From Xenorhabdus stockiae (GTDB lineage: Bacteria > Pseudomonadota > Gammaproteobacteria > Enterobacterales > Enterobacteriaceae): a stretch of DNA of 64,000 bases. Shown one piece after another: positions 11,501-20,676 of the stretch. Location: NCBI RefSeq assembly GCF_002632825.1, contig NZ_NJAJ01000026.1, forward strand, positions 1 through 64,000, given 5' to 3'. The translations under genes and the position numbers were made by a program. How positions within the stretch are numbered: position 1 is the first letter of the stretch; every line of letters starts with the position of its first letter. Under the pieces are notes generated by a model that searched no databases, had not been told where the DNA came from, and worked only from the letters and a program-made list of their open reading frames with translations.

Positions 11501-11577
11501 TCCCCCACAATGGCAGTAAATTGTGTGGGTATATAACACTTTGATTTAACGATAAGCGCCCACATTTTGTGGGCGCT
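11501..11577. repeat. Two inverted repeats between nqrF and apbE
   Basis: A bulged inverted repeat pairs CCCACAA (11504-11510) with TTGTGTGGG (11521-11529). A second, perfect 10-bp inverted repeat pairs AGCGCCCACA (11555-11564) with TGTGGGCGCT (11568-11577) across a 3-nt loop. Neither is followed by a T-run, so they look more like mRNA-stabilising or partial-termination structures than strong terminators. Confidence 0.6.
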
Positions 11578-11599
11578 GACGATTCAGAAAGAGTAAGTT

Positions 11600-12649
11600 A
11601 TGTTGAATAAAAAAATTATCAACTGGGGTGTAATGCTACTGGCGGCAATGTTGTTGTCAGCATGTGGTGGCCCTGAACAGCAGAATCTGAGTGGGCAAAC
11701 GATGGGGACTTATTACTCCGTCAAATATGTTGCTGATTCATCAGTTCCCTCTCCGGAAAACATGCAAAAAGAGATTGATCGTTTACTGGAGGAAGTAAAC
11801 GATCAGATGTCCACTTACCGGCCAAATTCTGAATTGAGTCGTTTTAATCAAAGCCATGAAGTGAATACGCCTTTTCCGGTATCTGCAGCCACCGCCAAGG
11901 TTGTTAAAGAAGCCATCCGCATTAATAAGCTGACGGATGGTGCGCTGGATGTCACTGTCGGGCCATTAGTGAATCTATGGGGTTTCGGGCCGGAAGGGCG
12001 CGTAACGAAGGCACCAACAGAGGATGAACTGGCAACACGTCGCGCATGGATTGGCATTGATAAACTATCTGTTGAAGGTAATAGTCTGATTAAATCCATT
12101 CCTGAGTTGTATGTTGATCTTTCTTCCATTGCCAAAGGCTACGGTGTTGATGTTGTGGCGGAATATCTGGCTTCTCAGAATATCGGTAATTACATGGTTG
12201 ATATTGGCGGAGAAGTCCGCACTGCAGGCAATAATGGAAAAGGGACACCTTGGCGAATTGCGATTGAAAAACCCTCCGATAGCGGAATGACACAAAGTGC
12301 TCAGGAAATTATTGCACCGGGTAATATGGCTGTAGCAACATCGGGTGATTATCGTAACTACTTTGAACAGAATGGCGTACGCTATTCACACACGATTAAT
12401 CCTAAAACAGGCCGACCTATCGCGCATAATCTGGTTTCAATCACGGTGATTGCTCCAAGCTGTATGAGTGCTGATGGTTTTTCTACCGGGATAGATGTTC
12501 TGGGGCCGGAAAAGGGAATGGAAATGGCTGAGAAGCTGAACATTCCGGTCTTTATGATTGTCAAAACTAAAGATGGTTTTGAAGAACGTTATAGCCCGGC
12601 CTTTAAGCACTATTTACAACAGAAAGACGATTTACAACAGAAGAAATAA
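11600..12649 (+). CDS. apbE: FAD:protein FMN transferase ApbE (lipoprotein)
   Basis: The 349-residue protein has a lipoprotein signal with lipobox LLSACGG (Cys22). ApbE attaches FMN through a phosphoester to threonine in SGAT-type motifs of NqrB and NqrC. The family blocks NLWGFGPEG, DLSSIAKGYGVD, DIGGEVRTAG and TSGDYRNYF are all present. Its place directly after nqrF fits its role in maturing the complex. The C-terminus ends in a repeat-like QQKDDLQQKK. Confidence 0.96.
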   Translation: MLNKKIINWGVMLLAAMLLSACGGPEQQNLSGQTMGTYYSVKYVADSSVPSPENMQKEIDRLLEEVNDQMSTYRPNSELSRFNQSHEVNTPFPVSAATAKVVKEAIRINKLTDGALDVTVGPLVNLWGFGPEGRVTKAPTEDELATRRAWIGIDKLSVEGNSLIKSIPELYVDLSSIAKGYGVDVVAEYLASQNIGNYMVDIGGEVRTAGNNGKGTPWRIAIEKPSDSGMTQSAQEIIAPGNMAVATSGDYRNYFEQNGVRYSHTINPKTGRPIAHNLVSITVIAPSCMSADGFSTGIDVLGPEKGMEMAEKLNIPVFMIVKTKDGFEERYSPAFKHYLQQKDDLQQKK

Positions 12650-12660
12650 GAGGGAAGGTT

Positions 12661-12885
12661 ATGGAAGTATTTATCGCAGCCTTTATCTTTTTCCTGCTGG
12701 CCTTTGCGGGAATGGCGTTAGGTTATATTGTTAAACGCAAAAGCATTCAGGGAAGTTGTGGCGGTTTGGGAAGCATCGGTGTTGAGAAAGTTTGTGATTG
12801 CCCTGAACCCTGCGATGCTCGTAAAAAGCGTGAAGCAAGAGAAGCTGCTCGCCTTGCTCAGTTAGAGAAAAACCGCATTCTTTGA
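12661..12885 (+). CDS. nqrM: Na+-NQR maturation protein NqrM (DUF539)
   Basis: This 74-residue protein has one N-terminal membrane helix and four cysteines (Cys33, Cys45, Cys47, Cys51) in the pattern expected of NqrM. NqrM is needed for assembly of the NQR complex and is thought to deliver iron to the NqrD/NqrE centre. It lies 11 bp after apbE in the same transcription unit, and a terminator follows. Confidence 0.95.
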   Translation: MEVFIAAFIFFLLAFAGMALGYIVKRKSIQGSCGGLGSIGVEKVCDCPEPCDARKKREAREAARLAQLEKNRIL

Positions 12886-12940
12886 TGTATTTTCGTTTTT
12901 CAAATCAATTGAGAAATGGGATTTGAAGTAATTTGAAATA

Positions 12941-12976
12941 GCCCGCTGTCAGAAAAAGCAGCGGGTTTTATTTTTT
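12941..12976 (+). terminator. Terminator after nqrM
   Basis: The inverted repeat CCCGCTG (12942-12948) / CAGCGGG (12959-12965) is followed by TTTTATTTTTT. It is well placed to end the nqr-apbE-nqrM transcript. Its T-run abuts the stop codon of the convergent sigma-factor gene. Confidence 0.85.
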
Positions 12977-13490
12977 ATAGTGAATTAAGAGGGTAACACC
13001 TTTTATGCGCCTGTTGTAAGTAACTTTTTACCGAACTCATGGAGATCCCAAGATCTTCTGCTACCTCTTTATAGCGCATCCCTTGCAGCTGAGTCAGCAA
13101 AAATGCCTGCCTGACTTTTATTGGTAGTTTATCAAGAGTGCTGTCTATTTTTTCTAACTGCTCCAGCAGCACAAGCTGATGTTCTGTTGGATAGGACGTG
13201 TTTTTCGGCACGGTACTGATATAGTCCAAATAATTCTCTTCGAGCTTCTTCCGGCGATAATAATTAGCGATAGTTCTGCGGGCGATGGTAATTAAAAACG
13301 CTTTGGGATAACGGATCTCAGCCATATCCGGAGATTGCATCAATTTGATAAAAACATCATGGGTGAGGTCTTCTGCATGGTTGAGACTGGCACAGTTCTG
13401 TTTGATCCAGCTCAGCAGCCATTCGTGATATTCGTTATAAAGCTGACGGGCTATTTCATTGTGTCCGAATGTGCTTTTTTGCACAGCCAT
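12975..13490 (-). CDS. FecI-like ECF sigma factor
   Basis: The 171-residue protein has the ECF sigma layout. Region 2 includes DLTHDVFIKL and the DNA-opening segment YPKAFLITIARRTIANYYRR. Region 4 is a helix-turn-helix around YKEVAEDLGISMSSVKSYL. It resembles iron-related FecI-type sigma factors. A strong Fur-like box lies just upstream, and the gene follows a TonB-receptor gene on the same strand. No FecR-type anti-sigma gene lies on either side; the next gene on the sigma side is nqrM. The target promoter is not known, but the neighbouring receptor is the obvious candidate. Confidence 0.88.
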   Translation of the reverse strand: MAVQKSTFGHNEIARQLYNEYHEWLLSWIKQNCASLNHAEDLTHDVFIKLMQSPDMAEIRYPKAFLITIARRTIANYYRRKKLEENYLDYISTVPKNTSYPTEHQLVLLEQLEKIDSTLDKLPIKVRQAFLLTQLQGMRYKEVAEDLGISMSSVKSYLQQAHKRCYPLNSL

Positions 13491-13515
13491 GTGATATTGC
13501 CTGAATGAATAAATT

Positions 13516-13530
13516 TGATAATGATTATTA
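13516..13530. promoter_or_regulatory. Fur box upstream of the ECF sigma gene
   Basis: TGATAATGATTATTA matches the Fur 7-1-7 consensus (TGATAATNATTATCA) at all but one defined position. It lies about 26-40 bp before the sigma-factor ATG, so iron-Fur repression of this gene is likely. Confidence 0.8.
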
Positions 13531-13572
13531 TTTTTATTTATTGATGGAAGTCAATAGCAGATTATAGTGATA

Positions 13573-13595
13573 ACCCTCTTAAAAATTAAGAGGGT
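13573..13595. terminator. Hairpin between the TonB receptor and sigma genes
   Basis: A perfect inverted repeat with 10-bp arms, ACCCTCTTAA and TTAAGAGGGT, separated by three A's, lies just after the receptor stop codon. On the minus strand it is not followed by a long T-run. It could attenuate or stabilise the receptor transcript before the sigma gene. Confidence 0.5.
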
Positions 13596-13621
13596 ATATT
13601 GCATTGGATGTTTAATGGCAG

Positions 13622-15943
13622 TCAGAACTGCTGTGAAATGCTGAGTTTATAGTTGCGACCCATGCCGGAAACAGCTTCCCCTAAGTATGGATAGTAATCT
13701 CGATTGAGTAGGTTATCGATGGTTATCCGTGCTTCAAAACCGTGCATAAAAGGTGGTTGCCAGCTGGCAAACAGGCCGTGCAGAGCATAACCTTTGGTTT
13801 TTGGTAGCGACCAATATCCTGCTTCCGGGTCGTCATCTACAGGTGAACGGTCTTGTTTACGGATAAAATCACCTTTCCAGCCCATCTTCATTTGCAAGAG
13901 AGGGATTTTGAAACCGAGTGTAGTGTGCAATGAAGTTGGAGGTATTTGATCCCACCAAGTTTTATGTCCTATCCATGGATTGCGTGGAGAAGTATCACGC
14001 TGCCCACGCATAGTGGAGTAAGATAATTTACCAAATAGGATCTTACTATCGTAGAAAGTTTCTATTTCCAGACCCTCAATAGTATATCCCGGCAAATTGC
14101 GATTGTTAGAAAGCGGTTTTTCACAATCTTTATATGAAGAGCCATTTAACTGTGCTGCACAATACATTCCACGTCTTTTAATAATTTCATCTTTGCCACG
14201 GTTACGGAATAAAGTAGTACGGATTTGAAGGCTGTCATCTTTGAGCATTACATCATTGAAATCAATAATGGCGCCGAGGCGAATGCCTGTCATTCTCTCA
14301 ACATCAAGATTACGGCTGGATCCTGGTAGGCTGGTTTTTGCTGACTGAACTTCATATTGTTCATCAACAACGGGGGCACGCCATGTGCGACTGATATCTG
14401 CAAATAGAGAAAGGTTTTGATTTGTTTGCCATATAACACCTAGATGAGGAGACCAGCCAGTATAAGTTACACTGCGATAGTCATGATTTATTTCAGGTGA
14501 TGTGTTGTTATAGATAGGTGCTCTATTTTTTTCGCCTGTATTTTTAACATGGTCATAACGTACTCCCGGTGTCACTGTAACGCTACCCAGTTTCATTGAG
14601 TCCTGCATATATAGACTGTAGGTATGTTGAGTACCCGCTGGCATATAGTAAGGTTGATAGTAACCGTAATTATATTCAGCATTGTCTTGTATATTTTTAC
14701 TCTTACTTTTATCGAACATTAACACGTTGCGCTGATTCTTATGCCAACGAGTTCCGGCTATTAATTCATGTTCTATTATGCCTGTTGAGAACACGCTATT
14801 ATTCTTGAGCTCAACCATATTGTCAGTGTAATTTGTCCAACTTTTGTTCCCCATTGATCCACTGAAAAGGGATGATGCGTTTTCCGGACGACTATCATTT
14901 TGTTTGGTTTTGGAATAAGCATAGGTCAGTGTTAAATTTACCCATGGATTATCTTCTGGAGCGATATTCCATTTGGCGGAATAATTTTGATCGACTTGAT
15001 CGCGGAAAATTAGTTTTCTTTTCCATGCTCCATCCCAACCATATTTTTTGATGTCTTCAGCAGATGGGACTACCATTACATCTCGTTTCGACGCCCACGG
15101 TTGCCAGCCATCTGACTCCGAACGCATAGCAGATAAGCTGACAGTATGTGTGTCATTAGGATAGAAATTGGTTTTCAATAAATAGGAAGTTTGATTGTTT
15201 TGAGAAAACTCAAAACGTGTCCCATCGGGGCGCTTGATATTATGACCATCTCGTTTGCTGAAATACAGCAAGCTATCCGCGTAGCCATTCGAATCTCTGC
15301 CATATAATGCAGCGCTGTTGATCCACTGCCGATCATTGGTATGGAAGCTTTGCTTAATAAATCCACCCCAATCCTCATCAGGTCGCAATAAGTCATTGGC
15401 ATCTTTAGTCACAACTTTAATTGAGCCACCAAATCCACCATTACCATTTAAAATATTATGCGGCCCTTTATCGACATCAATGCGTTTGATTAACTCCGGC
15501 TCAATGAAGATAGATCCCTGACGATATTTCTCAAACCCTTTTGGGGCATCATCCAGTGTCACTTTGACATCTTCTTGATCTCCCATTCCCCAGATATTTA
15601 ATGTCTGCCCACCGGGACGTGGTGAACCAGCCATCGAAACGCCGGGAAGCTGTCCGAGCAGCTCAGCAATATTATCCGCCTGAGTCCGGTCAATATCTTC
15701 CTTTTTGAGTGCTGAACTACCTGCACTGGTACTGTTGCGGGTACTTCCCACAACAGAAAGCGTGGATAGCTGCATCACCTCATTTTTCTTTTCTGGCTTT
15801 TGGTCAGAAGGATTTTCAGCAGCTGAAACTGAGCTGGAAAATGCTGTTCCCAGCACCAGAGTGCCAGAAAATGTTCCGTTTAAAATTTTTCGGATAAAAG
15901 TTGCGATTGGGCGTTTTCCTAAATTTTGACTATTATTTGCCAT
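13622..15943 (-). CDS. TonB-dependent outer-membrane receptor, probably for iron or haem
   Basis: The chosen start gives 773 residues. A long signal peptide ends near SSSVSAAEN, a TonB-box-like STLSVVGS follows, then the plug domain (NIAELLGQLPGVSM) and a beta-barrel ending in an aromatic residue (SISQQF). I start at MANNSQN because GGGA precedes it; an in-frame ATG at 15979 would add 12 residues. The plug begins soon after the signal peptide, so the roughly 80-residue signalling (STN) domain of FecA-type transducers is missing. A Fur-like box lies upstream and an ECF sigma gene downstream. The substrate cannot be named from sequence alone. Confidence 0.88.
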   Translation of the reverse strand: MANNSQNLGKRPIATFIRKILNGTFSGTLVLGTAFSSSVSAAENPSDQKPEKKNEVMQLSTLSVVGSTRNSTSAGSSALKKEDIDRTQADNIAELLGQLPGVSMAGSPRPGGQTLNIWGMGDQEDVKVTLDDAPKGFEKYRQGSIFIEPELIKRIDVDKGPHNILNGNGGFGGSIKVVTKDANDLLRPDEDWGGFIKQSFHTNDRQWINSAALYGRDSNGYADSLLYFSKRDGHNIKRPDGTRFEFSQNNQTSYLLKTNFYPNDTHTVSLSAMRSESDGWQPWASKRDVMVVPSAEDIKKYGWDGAWKRKLIFRDQVDQNYSAKWNIAPEDNPWVNLTLTYAYSKTKQNDSRPENASSLFSGSMGNKSWTNYTDNMVELKNNSVFSTGIIEHELIAGTRWHKNQRNVLMFDKSKSKNIQDNAEYNYGYYQPYYMPAGTQHTYSLYMQDSMKLGSVTVTPGVRYDHVKNTGEKNRAPIYNNTSPEINHDYRSVTYTGWSPHLGVIWQTNQNLSLFADISRTWRAPVVDEQYEVQSAKTSLPGSSRNLDVERMTGIRLGAIIDFNDVMLKDDSLQIRTTLFRNRGKDEIIKRRGMYCAAQLNGSSYKDCEKPLSNNRNLPGYTIEGLEIETFYDSKILFGKLSYSTMRGQRDTSPRNPWIGHKTWWDQIPPTSLHTTLGFKIPLLQMKMGWKGDFIRKQDRSPVDDDPEAGYWSLPKTKGYALHGLFASWQPPFMHGFEARITIDNLLNRDYYPYLGEAVSGMGRNYKLSISQQF

Positions 15944-16020
15944 AAATTTCCCGAAATATGTCTGTATGAAATATTGCATTGCTATAAGTCACCCAAGAGA
16001 GCAAATCGGGCAGATAAAAA

Positions 16021-16035
16021 TGAGAATTATTTTTA
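16021..16035. promoter_or_regulatory. Fur-like box upstream of the TonB receptor
   Basis: TGAGAATTATTTTTA matches most defined positions of the Fur 7-1-7 consensus. It sits about 80 bp upstream of the preferred receptor start and within the gap shared with the divergent lipoprotein gene, so it could act on either. Confidence 0.65.
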
Positions 16036-16133
16036 TCGGCAAGGTTTACGACAAAGAGCTTATGGATGTTTTGGCATAGAAAGCCAGAACACCCATTTGC
16101 AAGGTTATTTCCGTAAGTGCAAGGGGTTAGTCA

Positions 16134-16640
16134 ATGAAGAAGATTCTTAGTGCTCTGTTTCTGGTTGGAATTGTGGCATTCATTGCGGGCTGTGATGATG
16201 CAGCCAAAAAAGCGGAAGATTCAACCAAACCGGTTGAAGATAGTGCAACGCAAATGAAGACGGATTCAGAACAGCTCAACTTGGATACAAAGGAAAAGCT
16301 ACAGGGAACGCAAGACAATGCTAATCATGAAGACCAGAAAGCGGTAAATAATTCGAAGGACGTCCAGAGTAGTACGGGGAGTTCGACGGAGAAAACCATA
16401 AGCCAACTGCCATCCAAAACGGAAGATTTAAAGAATGACATCACGAAATCTGTCAATGACGCAGCTGATCAGCTGAAAAATAAAACAGGGGAAATACAGC
16501 AGCAGGCTACGGATAAAATTAATCAGCTTACAGATGATGCAAAATCGAAATCGAAAGAAATAAAGTCCGAGGCCGATAAAAAAACGGATGATTTAATTAA
16601 TAAACTTAAAGGTGATGATGGTAAGAAAGAAGAAGGATAA
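16134..16640 (+). CDS. Predicted lipoprotein with charged, lysine/aspartate-rich helical tail
   Basis: The 168-residue protein has a lipoprotein signal (MKKILSALFLVGIVAFIAGC, Cys20). The residue after Cys is Asp, the classic inner-membrane retention signal of enterobacterial lipoproteins. The mature part is almost entirely K, D, S, T, Q, E and N, with recurring AAD/TDD-Q-K-type segments (DDAAKKAEDS, DQLKNKTGEIQQQATDK, DDAKSKSKEIKSEADKKTDD) suggesting an extended amphipathic helix or coiled coil. No known family was recognised. AAGGGG precedes the ATG. A strong terminator follows, so it is probably monocistronic, divergent from the TonB receptor. Confidence 0.8.
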   Translation: MKKILSALFLVGIVAFIAGCDDAAKKAEDSTKPVEDSATQMKTDSEQLNLDTKEKLQGTQDNANHEDQKAVNNSKDVQSSTGSSTEKTISQLPSKTEDLKNDITKSVNDAADQLKNKTGEIQQQATDKINQLTDDAKSKSKEIKSEADKKTDDLINKLKGDDGKKEEG

Positions 16641-16703
16641 TACCTTCCCTCTTTCGAGTTTCTTTTATAAATCCATTGGATATAGTTTGTTAGTTGAAAT
16701 CAG

Positions 16704-16738
16704 AAGGGCGCTCTGGTAAAGAGCGCCCTTGTTTTTTT
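16704..16738 (+). terminator. Strong terminator after the lipoprotein gene
   Basis: An 11-bp perfect stem, AAGGGCGCTCT / AGAGCGCCCTT, with a 5-nt loop is followed by GTTTTTTT. It should end transcription of the lipoprotein gene before the acetyltransferase gene. Confidence 0.93.
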
Positions 16739-16801
16739 ACATTCTTGTCACTATTTTTACTATTCCATTCTTCTGTACGTCATTATTTTTAGGATATAAC
16801 A

Positions 16802-17239
16802 ATGAAAATAAAACACAGTTTAGGAAGACAAGACCCTGAATTAATTCAGCATGCTTTCAATATCCGTAAGTACGTTTTCACGGATGAGCAAGGATTTGCT
16901 GATGAAATTGACATTGACGAATATGATGATATTGCCCTGCATGTCGTGGTATTTGATGCTGAAAATCCTATTGCTGTCTTAAGAGCCGTTCCACAGCACA
17001 ACGATATGCTCAAAGTGGGGCGTGTTGCTGTTTTGAAAGCCTATCGGGGTCAAGGAATTGGTCGTCTGGTGATGGAATTTGTTGAGAATTATGCCCGCAA
17101 AAATGGGGTGGCGACGATTGGTTTATCCTCACAATGTCATGCTCAGCCATTTTATGAAAGCCTGGGTTATCAAACCAAAGGTGAAATCTATATGGAAGAT
17201 GGAGCAGAGCATATTTTTATGGAATTAGATTTGTTGTAA
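16802..17239 (+). CDS. GNAT-family N-acetyltransferase
   Basis: The 145-residue protein has the GNAT acetyl-CoA block VGRVAVLKAYRGQGIGRLVM, with the RGQGIG pyrophosphate loop, and a C-terminal QPFYESLGY segment. Overall it resembles the small ElaA/YjcF-type acetyltransferases; the acceptor substrate is unknown. It sits alone between a terminator and an ERIC element, convergent to betA. AGGA lies before the ATG. Confidence 0.85.
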   Translation: MKIKHSLGRQDPELIQHAFNIRKYVFTDEQGFADEIDIDEYDDIALHVVVFDAENPIAVLRAVPQHNDMLKVGRVAVLKAYRGQGIGRLVMEFVENYARKNGVATIGLSSQCHAQPFYESLGYQTKGEIYMEDGAEHIFMELDLL

Positions 17240-17313
17240 CCAGCATATTTAATACGGGAAAAATAGCGAATAAATAACTACGTTATTTCCCGTATTAATA
17301 ATCGACTTTTCAA

Positions 17314-17440
17314 TATACCCGTCGTCTTTCAAGCTGCCTCTTTGTTGGCTACGCTCACACCCCCCAGTCACATAGTTTTCTATGCTCCCGGGGATGTGTT
17401 CCCTCGCCGCCGCGATGCAACTCGAAATCCATAGAGTATA
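17314..17440. repeat. ERIC element, canonical 127 bp
   Basis: The element runs from TATACCCGTCGTC to CCATAGAGTATA and is exactly 127 bp, the ERIC consensus length. The central inverted repeat CATAG-TTTT-CTATG flanked by C- and G-runs is intact. It lies between the convergent acetyltransferase gene and betA, so it would be copied into the 3' ends of both transcripts. Confidence 0.93.
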
Positions 17441-17444
17441 AGTA

Positions 17445-19136
17445 TTAATTTGTAGACGAACTGCTTAGCCCTGATTTTCGGATGGGAGCGCCATTGGCGA
17501 CATAGTATTTTGCCTGACTGCGGGGCAGAGGTATATTCCCCCGAATGTTATCCGCAATTTTCTCTGCCATCATAATCGTTGTGGCGTTCAGATTACCGGT
17601 AATGATTTCCGGCATAATAGAAGCGTCAATGACCCGTAAATTCTCAACACCATGTACACGTCCTTGACCATCAACCACCGCCATCTCATCAAGCCCCATT
17701 TTGCAGCTACAGGATGGGTGAAAAGCGGTTTCAGCACGTTCACGAATAAAAGCATCCAGTTGATCATCTGTCTGGATATCCGCTCCGGGGCTTATCTCCC
17801 GGCCACAATAGGGCGCGAGAGCAGGTTGTGCCATAATTTCTCTCGTGATACGGATAGCATCGCGGAATTCTTGCCAGTCCTGTTCGGTAGACATGTAGTT
17901 AAACAGAATACTCGGGTGCTGGCGTGGGTCACGTGATTTGATTTTCACGTGACCGCGGCTCGGGGAACGCATCGAACCAACATGAGCCTGAAAACCATGC
18001 TCGTTGACTGCATTGCTGCCATTGTAATTGATGGCTACCGGCAGGAAATGAAACTGAATATTGGGCCAGTCAAATTTTTCACTGGTGCGGATAAAACCAC
18101 CGGCTTCAAACTGATTGCTGGCACCTACTCCCGTTCCCTTAAATAACCATTCTGCACCAATCATGGGCTGGTTGTACCATTTGAGAGAAGGGTAGAGCGA
18201 AACAGGTTTGAGGCATTCGTATTGCAGATACATCTCAAGGTGATCCTGAAGATTTTGCCCGACTCCCGGCAGGATATGCACCGCAGGAATCGATAATTCT
18301 TTCAGAACTTCCTCAGGGCCAACCCCTGAACGCTGTAAAATCTGTGGAGAAGCTATTGCACCGGCACAAAGTAAAACTTCTTTTTGTGCTGTAACCTGCG
18401 TTAGTACGGAATTATTACCCTGATAAAAAGTAACTCCAACCGCGGTTTTACCTTCAAATGTGATTGTATCCGTTAAGGCATGGGTAATGATGGTCAGGTT
18501 AGCCCTCTGTCTGGCCTGATCCAGATAACCACGAGCAGTGCTGGAACGACGGCCTTTGGGAGTAACAGTGCGATCCATCGGACCAAAGCCTTCCTGCTGG
18601 TAACCATTCAGATCATCCGTAGCCGGATAACCCGCCTGAATACCCGCTTCCACCATTGCATGGAAAAGTTCATTATTACCGGCTTTTGGCGTTGTCACGC
18701 TGACGGGGCCATCTCCGCCATGATAATCGTTATGACCGATATCTCGTGATTCAGCCTTGCGGAAATAAGGCAGGCAATCAAGGTATGACCAGTCTTCCAG
18801 ACCCGGCTGTTTTGCCCAGTGGTCAAAATCCAGCGCATTACCACGGATATAACACATGCCGTTGATCAGTGATGAGCCTCCTAACCCTTTGCCTCGTCCA
18901 CATTCCATACGGCGATTATTCATATAGGGTTCAGGATCGGTTTCATACGCCCAGTTATAACGGGTTCCCTGCAAGGGATATGCCAGCGCTGCTGGCATTT
19001 GAGTGCGAAAGTCAAATCGATAATCAGGCCCGCCAGCTTCCAGCAGCAGGACAGTGATATTCGGATCTTCCGTTAAACGAGTTGCAAGCACATTACCCGC
19101 TGAACCAGCACCGATAATAATGTAGTCAAATACCAT
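17445..19136 (-). CDS. betA: Choline dehydrogenase BetA
   Basis: The 563-residue GMC oxidoreductase closely matches E. coli BetA (556). It oxidises choline to betaine aldehyde (and can act further) at the inner membrane, making the osmoprotectant glycine betaine. The dinucleotide motif GAGSAG is near residues 9-14 and the catalytic-histidine region HPSCSCKMG is near the C-terminus. I start at MVFDYIIIG because AGGAGATAACA precedes that ATG; an upstream in-frame ATG at 19160 lacks family support. It is the last gene of betIBA, 27 bp after betB. Confidence 0.95.
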   Translation of the reverse strand: MVFDYIIIGAGSAGNVLATRLTEDPNITVLLLEAGGPDYRFDFRTQMPAALAYPLQGTRYNWAYETDPEPYMNNRRMECGRGKGLGGSSLINGMCYIRGNALDFDHWAKQPGLEDWSYLDCLPYFRKAESRDIGHNDYHGGDGPVSVTTPKAGNNELFHAMVEAGIQAGYPATDDLNGYQQEGFGPMDRTVTPKGRRSSTARGYLDQARQRANLTIITHALTDTITFEGKTAVGVTFYQGNNSVLTQVTAQKEVLLCAGAIASPQILQRSGVGPEEVLKELSIPAVHILPGVGQNLQDHLEMYLQYECLKPVSLYPSLKWYNQPMIGAEWLFKGTGVGASNQFEAGGFIRTSEKFDWPNIQFHFLPVAINYNGSNAVNEHGFQAHVGSMRSPSRGHVKIKSRDPRQHPSILFNYMSTEQDWQEFRDAIRITREIMAQPALAPYCGREISPGADIQTDDQLDAFIRERAETAFHPSCSCKMGLDEMAVVDGQGRVHGVENLRVIDASIMPEIITGNLNATTIMMAEKIADNIRGNIPLPRSQAKYYVANGAPIRKSGLSSSSTN

Positions 19137-19163
19137 TGTTATCTCCTCTGTTTCAGTCATTAT

Positions 19164-20642
19164 TTAAAATAGCGATTCAAAATCACCCAGTTCAACCTGC
19201 ACAGATTTAGTCTGTGTGTAATGTTGCAGTGTGACCAATCCGTTTTCGCGACCGACACCGGAATGTTTATAGCCGCCGACCGGCATCACAGCCGGTGATT
19301 CCCCCCAAGTGTTGATCCAGCAGATCCCAGCTTCCAGCTGGTGGATTACGCGATGGGCGCGGGAGAGATCGTTTGTCACCACTCCGGCGGCGAGGCCGTA
19401 ATCCGTATTGTTAGCACGGGCGATGACTTCATCTTCCGTTTCATAGGCCAGAATAGACATCACCGGGCCGAAAATTTCTTCCCGTGCAATAAGCATGTCA
19501 TCTGTGCAGTCTGTGAAGACGGTTGGTGCGACAAATGCCCCTTTCGCCAGCTCACCGTCCATCAGGCGTTGACCACCATACAGCAACCGAGCGCCCGCAT
19601 TTTTACCGCTTTCTATATAGCGCAGCACCGATTCCATATGGGGGAAACTCACCAGAGGGCCAAAATTAGTATTCAGATCGAGAGGTGAACCAATGCGGAT
19701 ACGTTTAACGCGCTCCATTATTTTATTTTCAAAATCGGGAAGCTGTGTTTTCGGGACAAAAACACGTGTGCCGTTAGTACAGACCTGACCAGAGCTGAAA
19801 TAGTTTGCCATCATGGCAATATCGGCCGCCCGATCCAGATTGGCATCGTCAAAAATAATCAGCGGAGATTTTCCACCCAGTTCCATCGTGACTTCTTTCA
19901 GTGTTGAACCGGATGCATTAGCCATCACTTTTTTACCGGTAGTGATTCCGCCGGTAAAAGACATTTTGGCAATTTTCGGATGGATAGCCAGATAATGGCC
20001 AGCTTCATGCCCCATGCCTGTCAGTACGTTAAATACACCATCAGGCAGACCCGCTTCGGTATAAATTTCAGCAAGTTTCAGGGCGGTGAGAGATGTCACT
20101 TCACTGGGTTTGAAAATCATGGCATTACCCGCTGCCAGTGCAGGGGCTGATTTCCACAGAGCAATTTGGATTGGATAGTTCCATGCCCCAATGCCTGCGA
20201 CGATACCCAGTGGTTCTCGCCGCGTATAGACAAAAGAGGATTCACGCAATGGAATTTGCTGGCCTTCGAGTGCCGGGATCAGGCCCGCATAATATTCCAG
20301 AACATCGGCACCGGTAACGATGTCAACTTGCTGGGTTTCAGAGAGCGGTTTACCGGTATCCAGCGTTTCCAGTTCAGCCAGTTCATTATTGCGTTCACGC
20401 AGAATATCAACGGCTTTAAGCAGGATCCGGGAACGTTCTGTCGCCGTCATTGCTGCCCAAATTTTCTGCCCTTTTTGCGCACTTTCCACTGCTAGTTGAA
20501 CATCTTGTTCAGTTGCAGATTGTAACTGTGCAATGATTTCACCATTAGCCGGATTGACAGCATCAAAAATATTTTTATCAGGATGGGTACTGTCAACATA
20601 AGCACCGTGGATATAAAGTTTCTGTAAACCAAAACGGGTCAT
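19164..20642 (-). CDS. betB: Betaine aldehyde dehydrogenase BetB
   Basis: The 492-residue NAD(P)+-dependent aldehyde dehydrogenase converts betaine aldehyde to glycine betaine. The catalytic glutamate lies in MELGGKSPL and the catalytic cysteine in [26 protein letters not shown] forms part of the cofactor site. Length and sequence match E. coli BetB (490). It is in the middle of betIBA, with betI 34 bp upstream. Confidence 0.97.
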   Translation of the reverse strand: MTRFGLQKLYIHGAYVDSTHPDKNIFDAVNPANGEIIAQLQSATEQDVQLAVESAQKGQKIWAAMTATERSRILLKAVDILRERNNELAELETLDTGKPLSETQQVDIVTGADVLEYYAGLIPALEGQQIPLRESSFVYTRREPLGIVAGIGAWNYPIQIALWKSAPALAAGNAMIFKPSEVTSLTALKLAEIYTEAGLPDGVFNVLTGMGHEAGHYLAIHPKIAKMSFTGGITTGKKVMANASGSTLKEVTMELGGKSPLIIFDDANLDRAADIAMMANYFSSGQVCTNGTRVFVPKTQLPDFENKIMERVKRIRIGSPLDLNTNFGPLVSFPHMESVLRYIESGKNAGARLLYGGQRLMDGELAKGAFVAPTVFTDCTDDMLIAREEIFGPVMSILAYETEDEVIARANNTDYGLAAGVVTNDLSRAHRVIHQLEAGICWINTWGESPAVMPVGGYKHSGVGRENGLVTLQHYTQTKSVQVELGDFESLF

Positions 20643-20676
20643 GGGTTCTCCTTAGGTCAGAATTCAGGAAGAGTGG

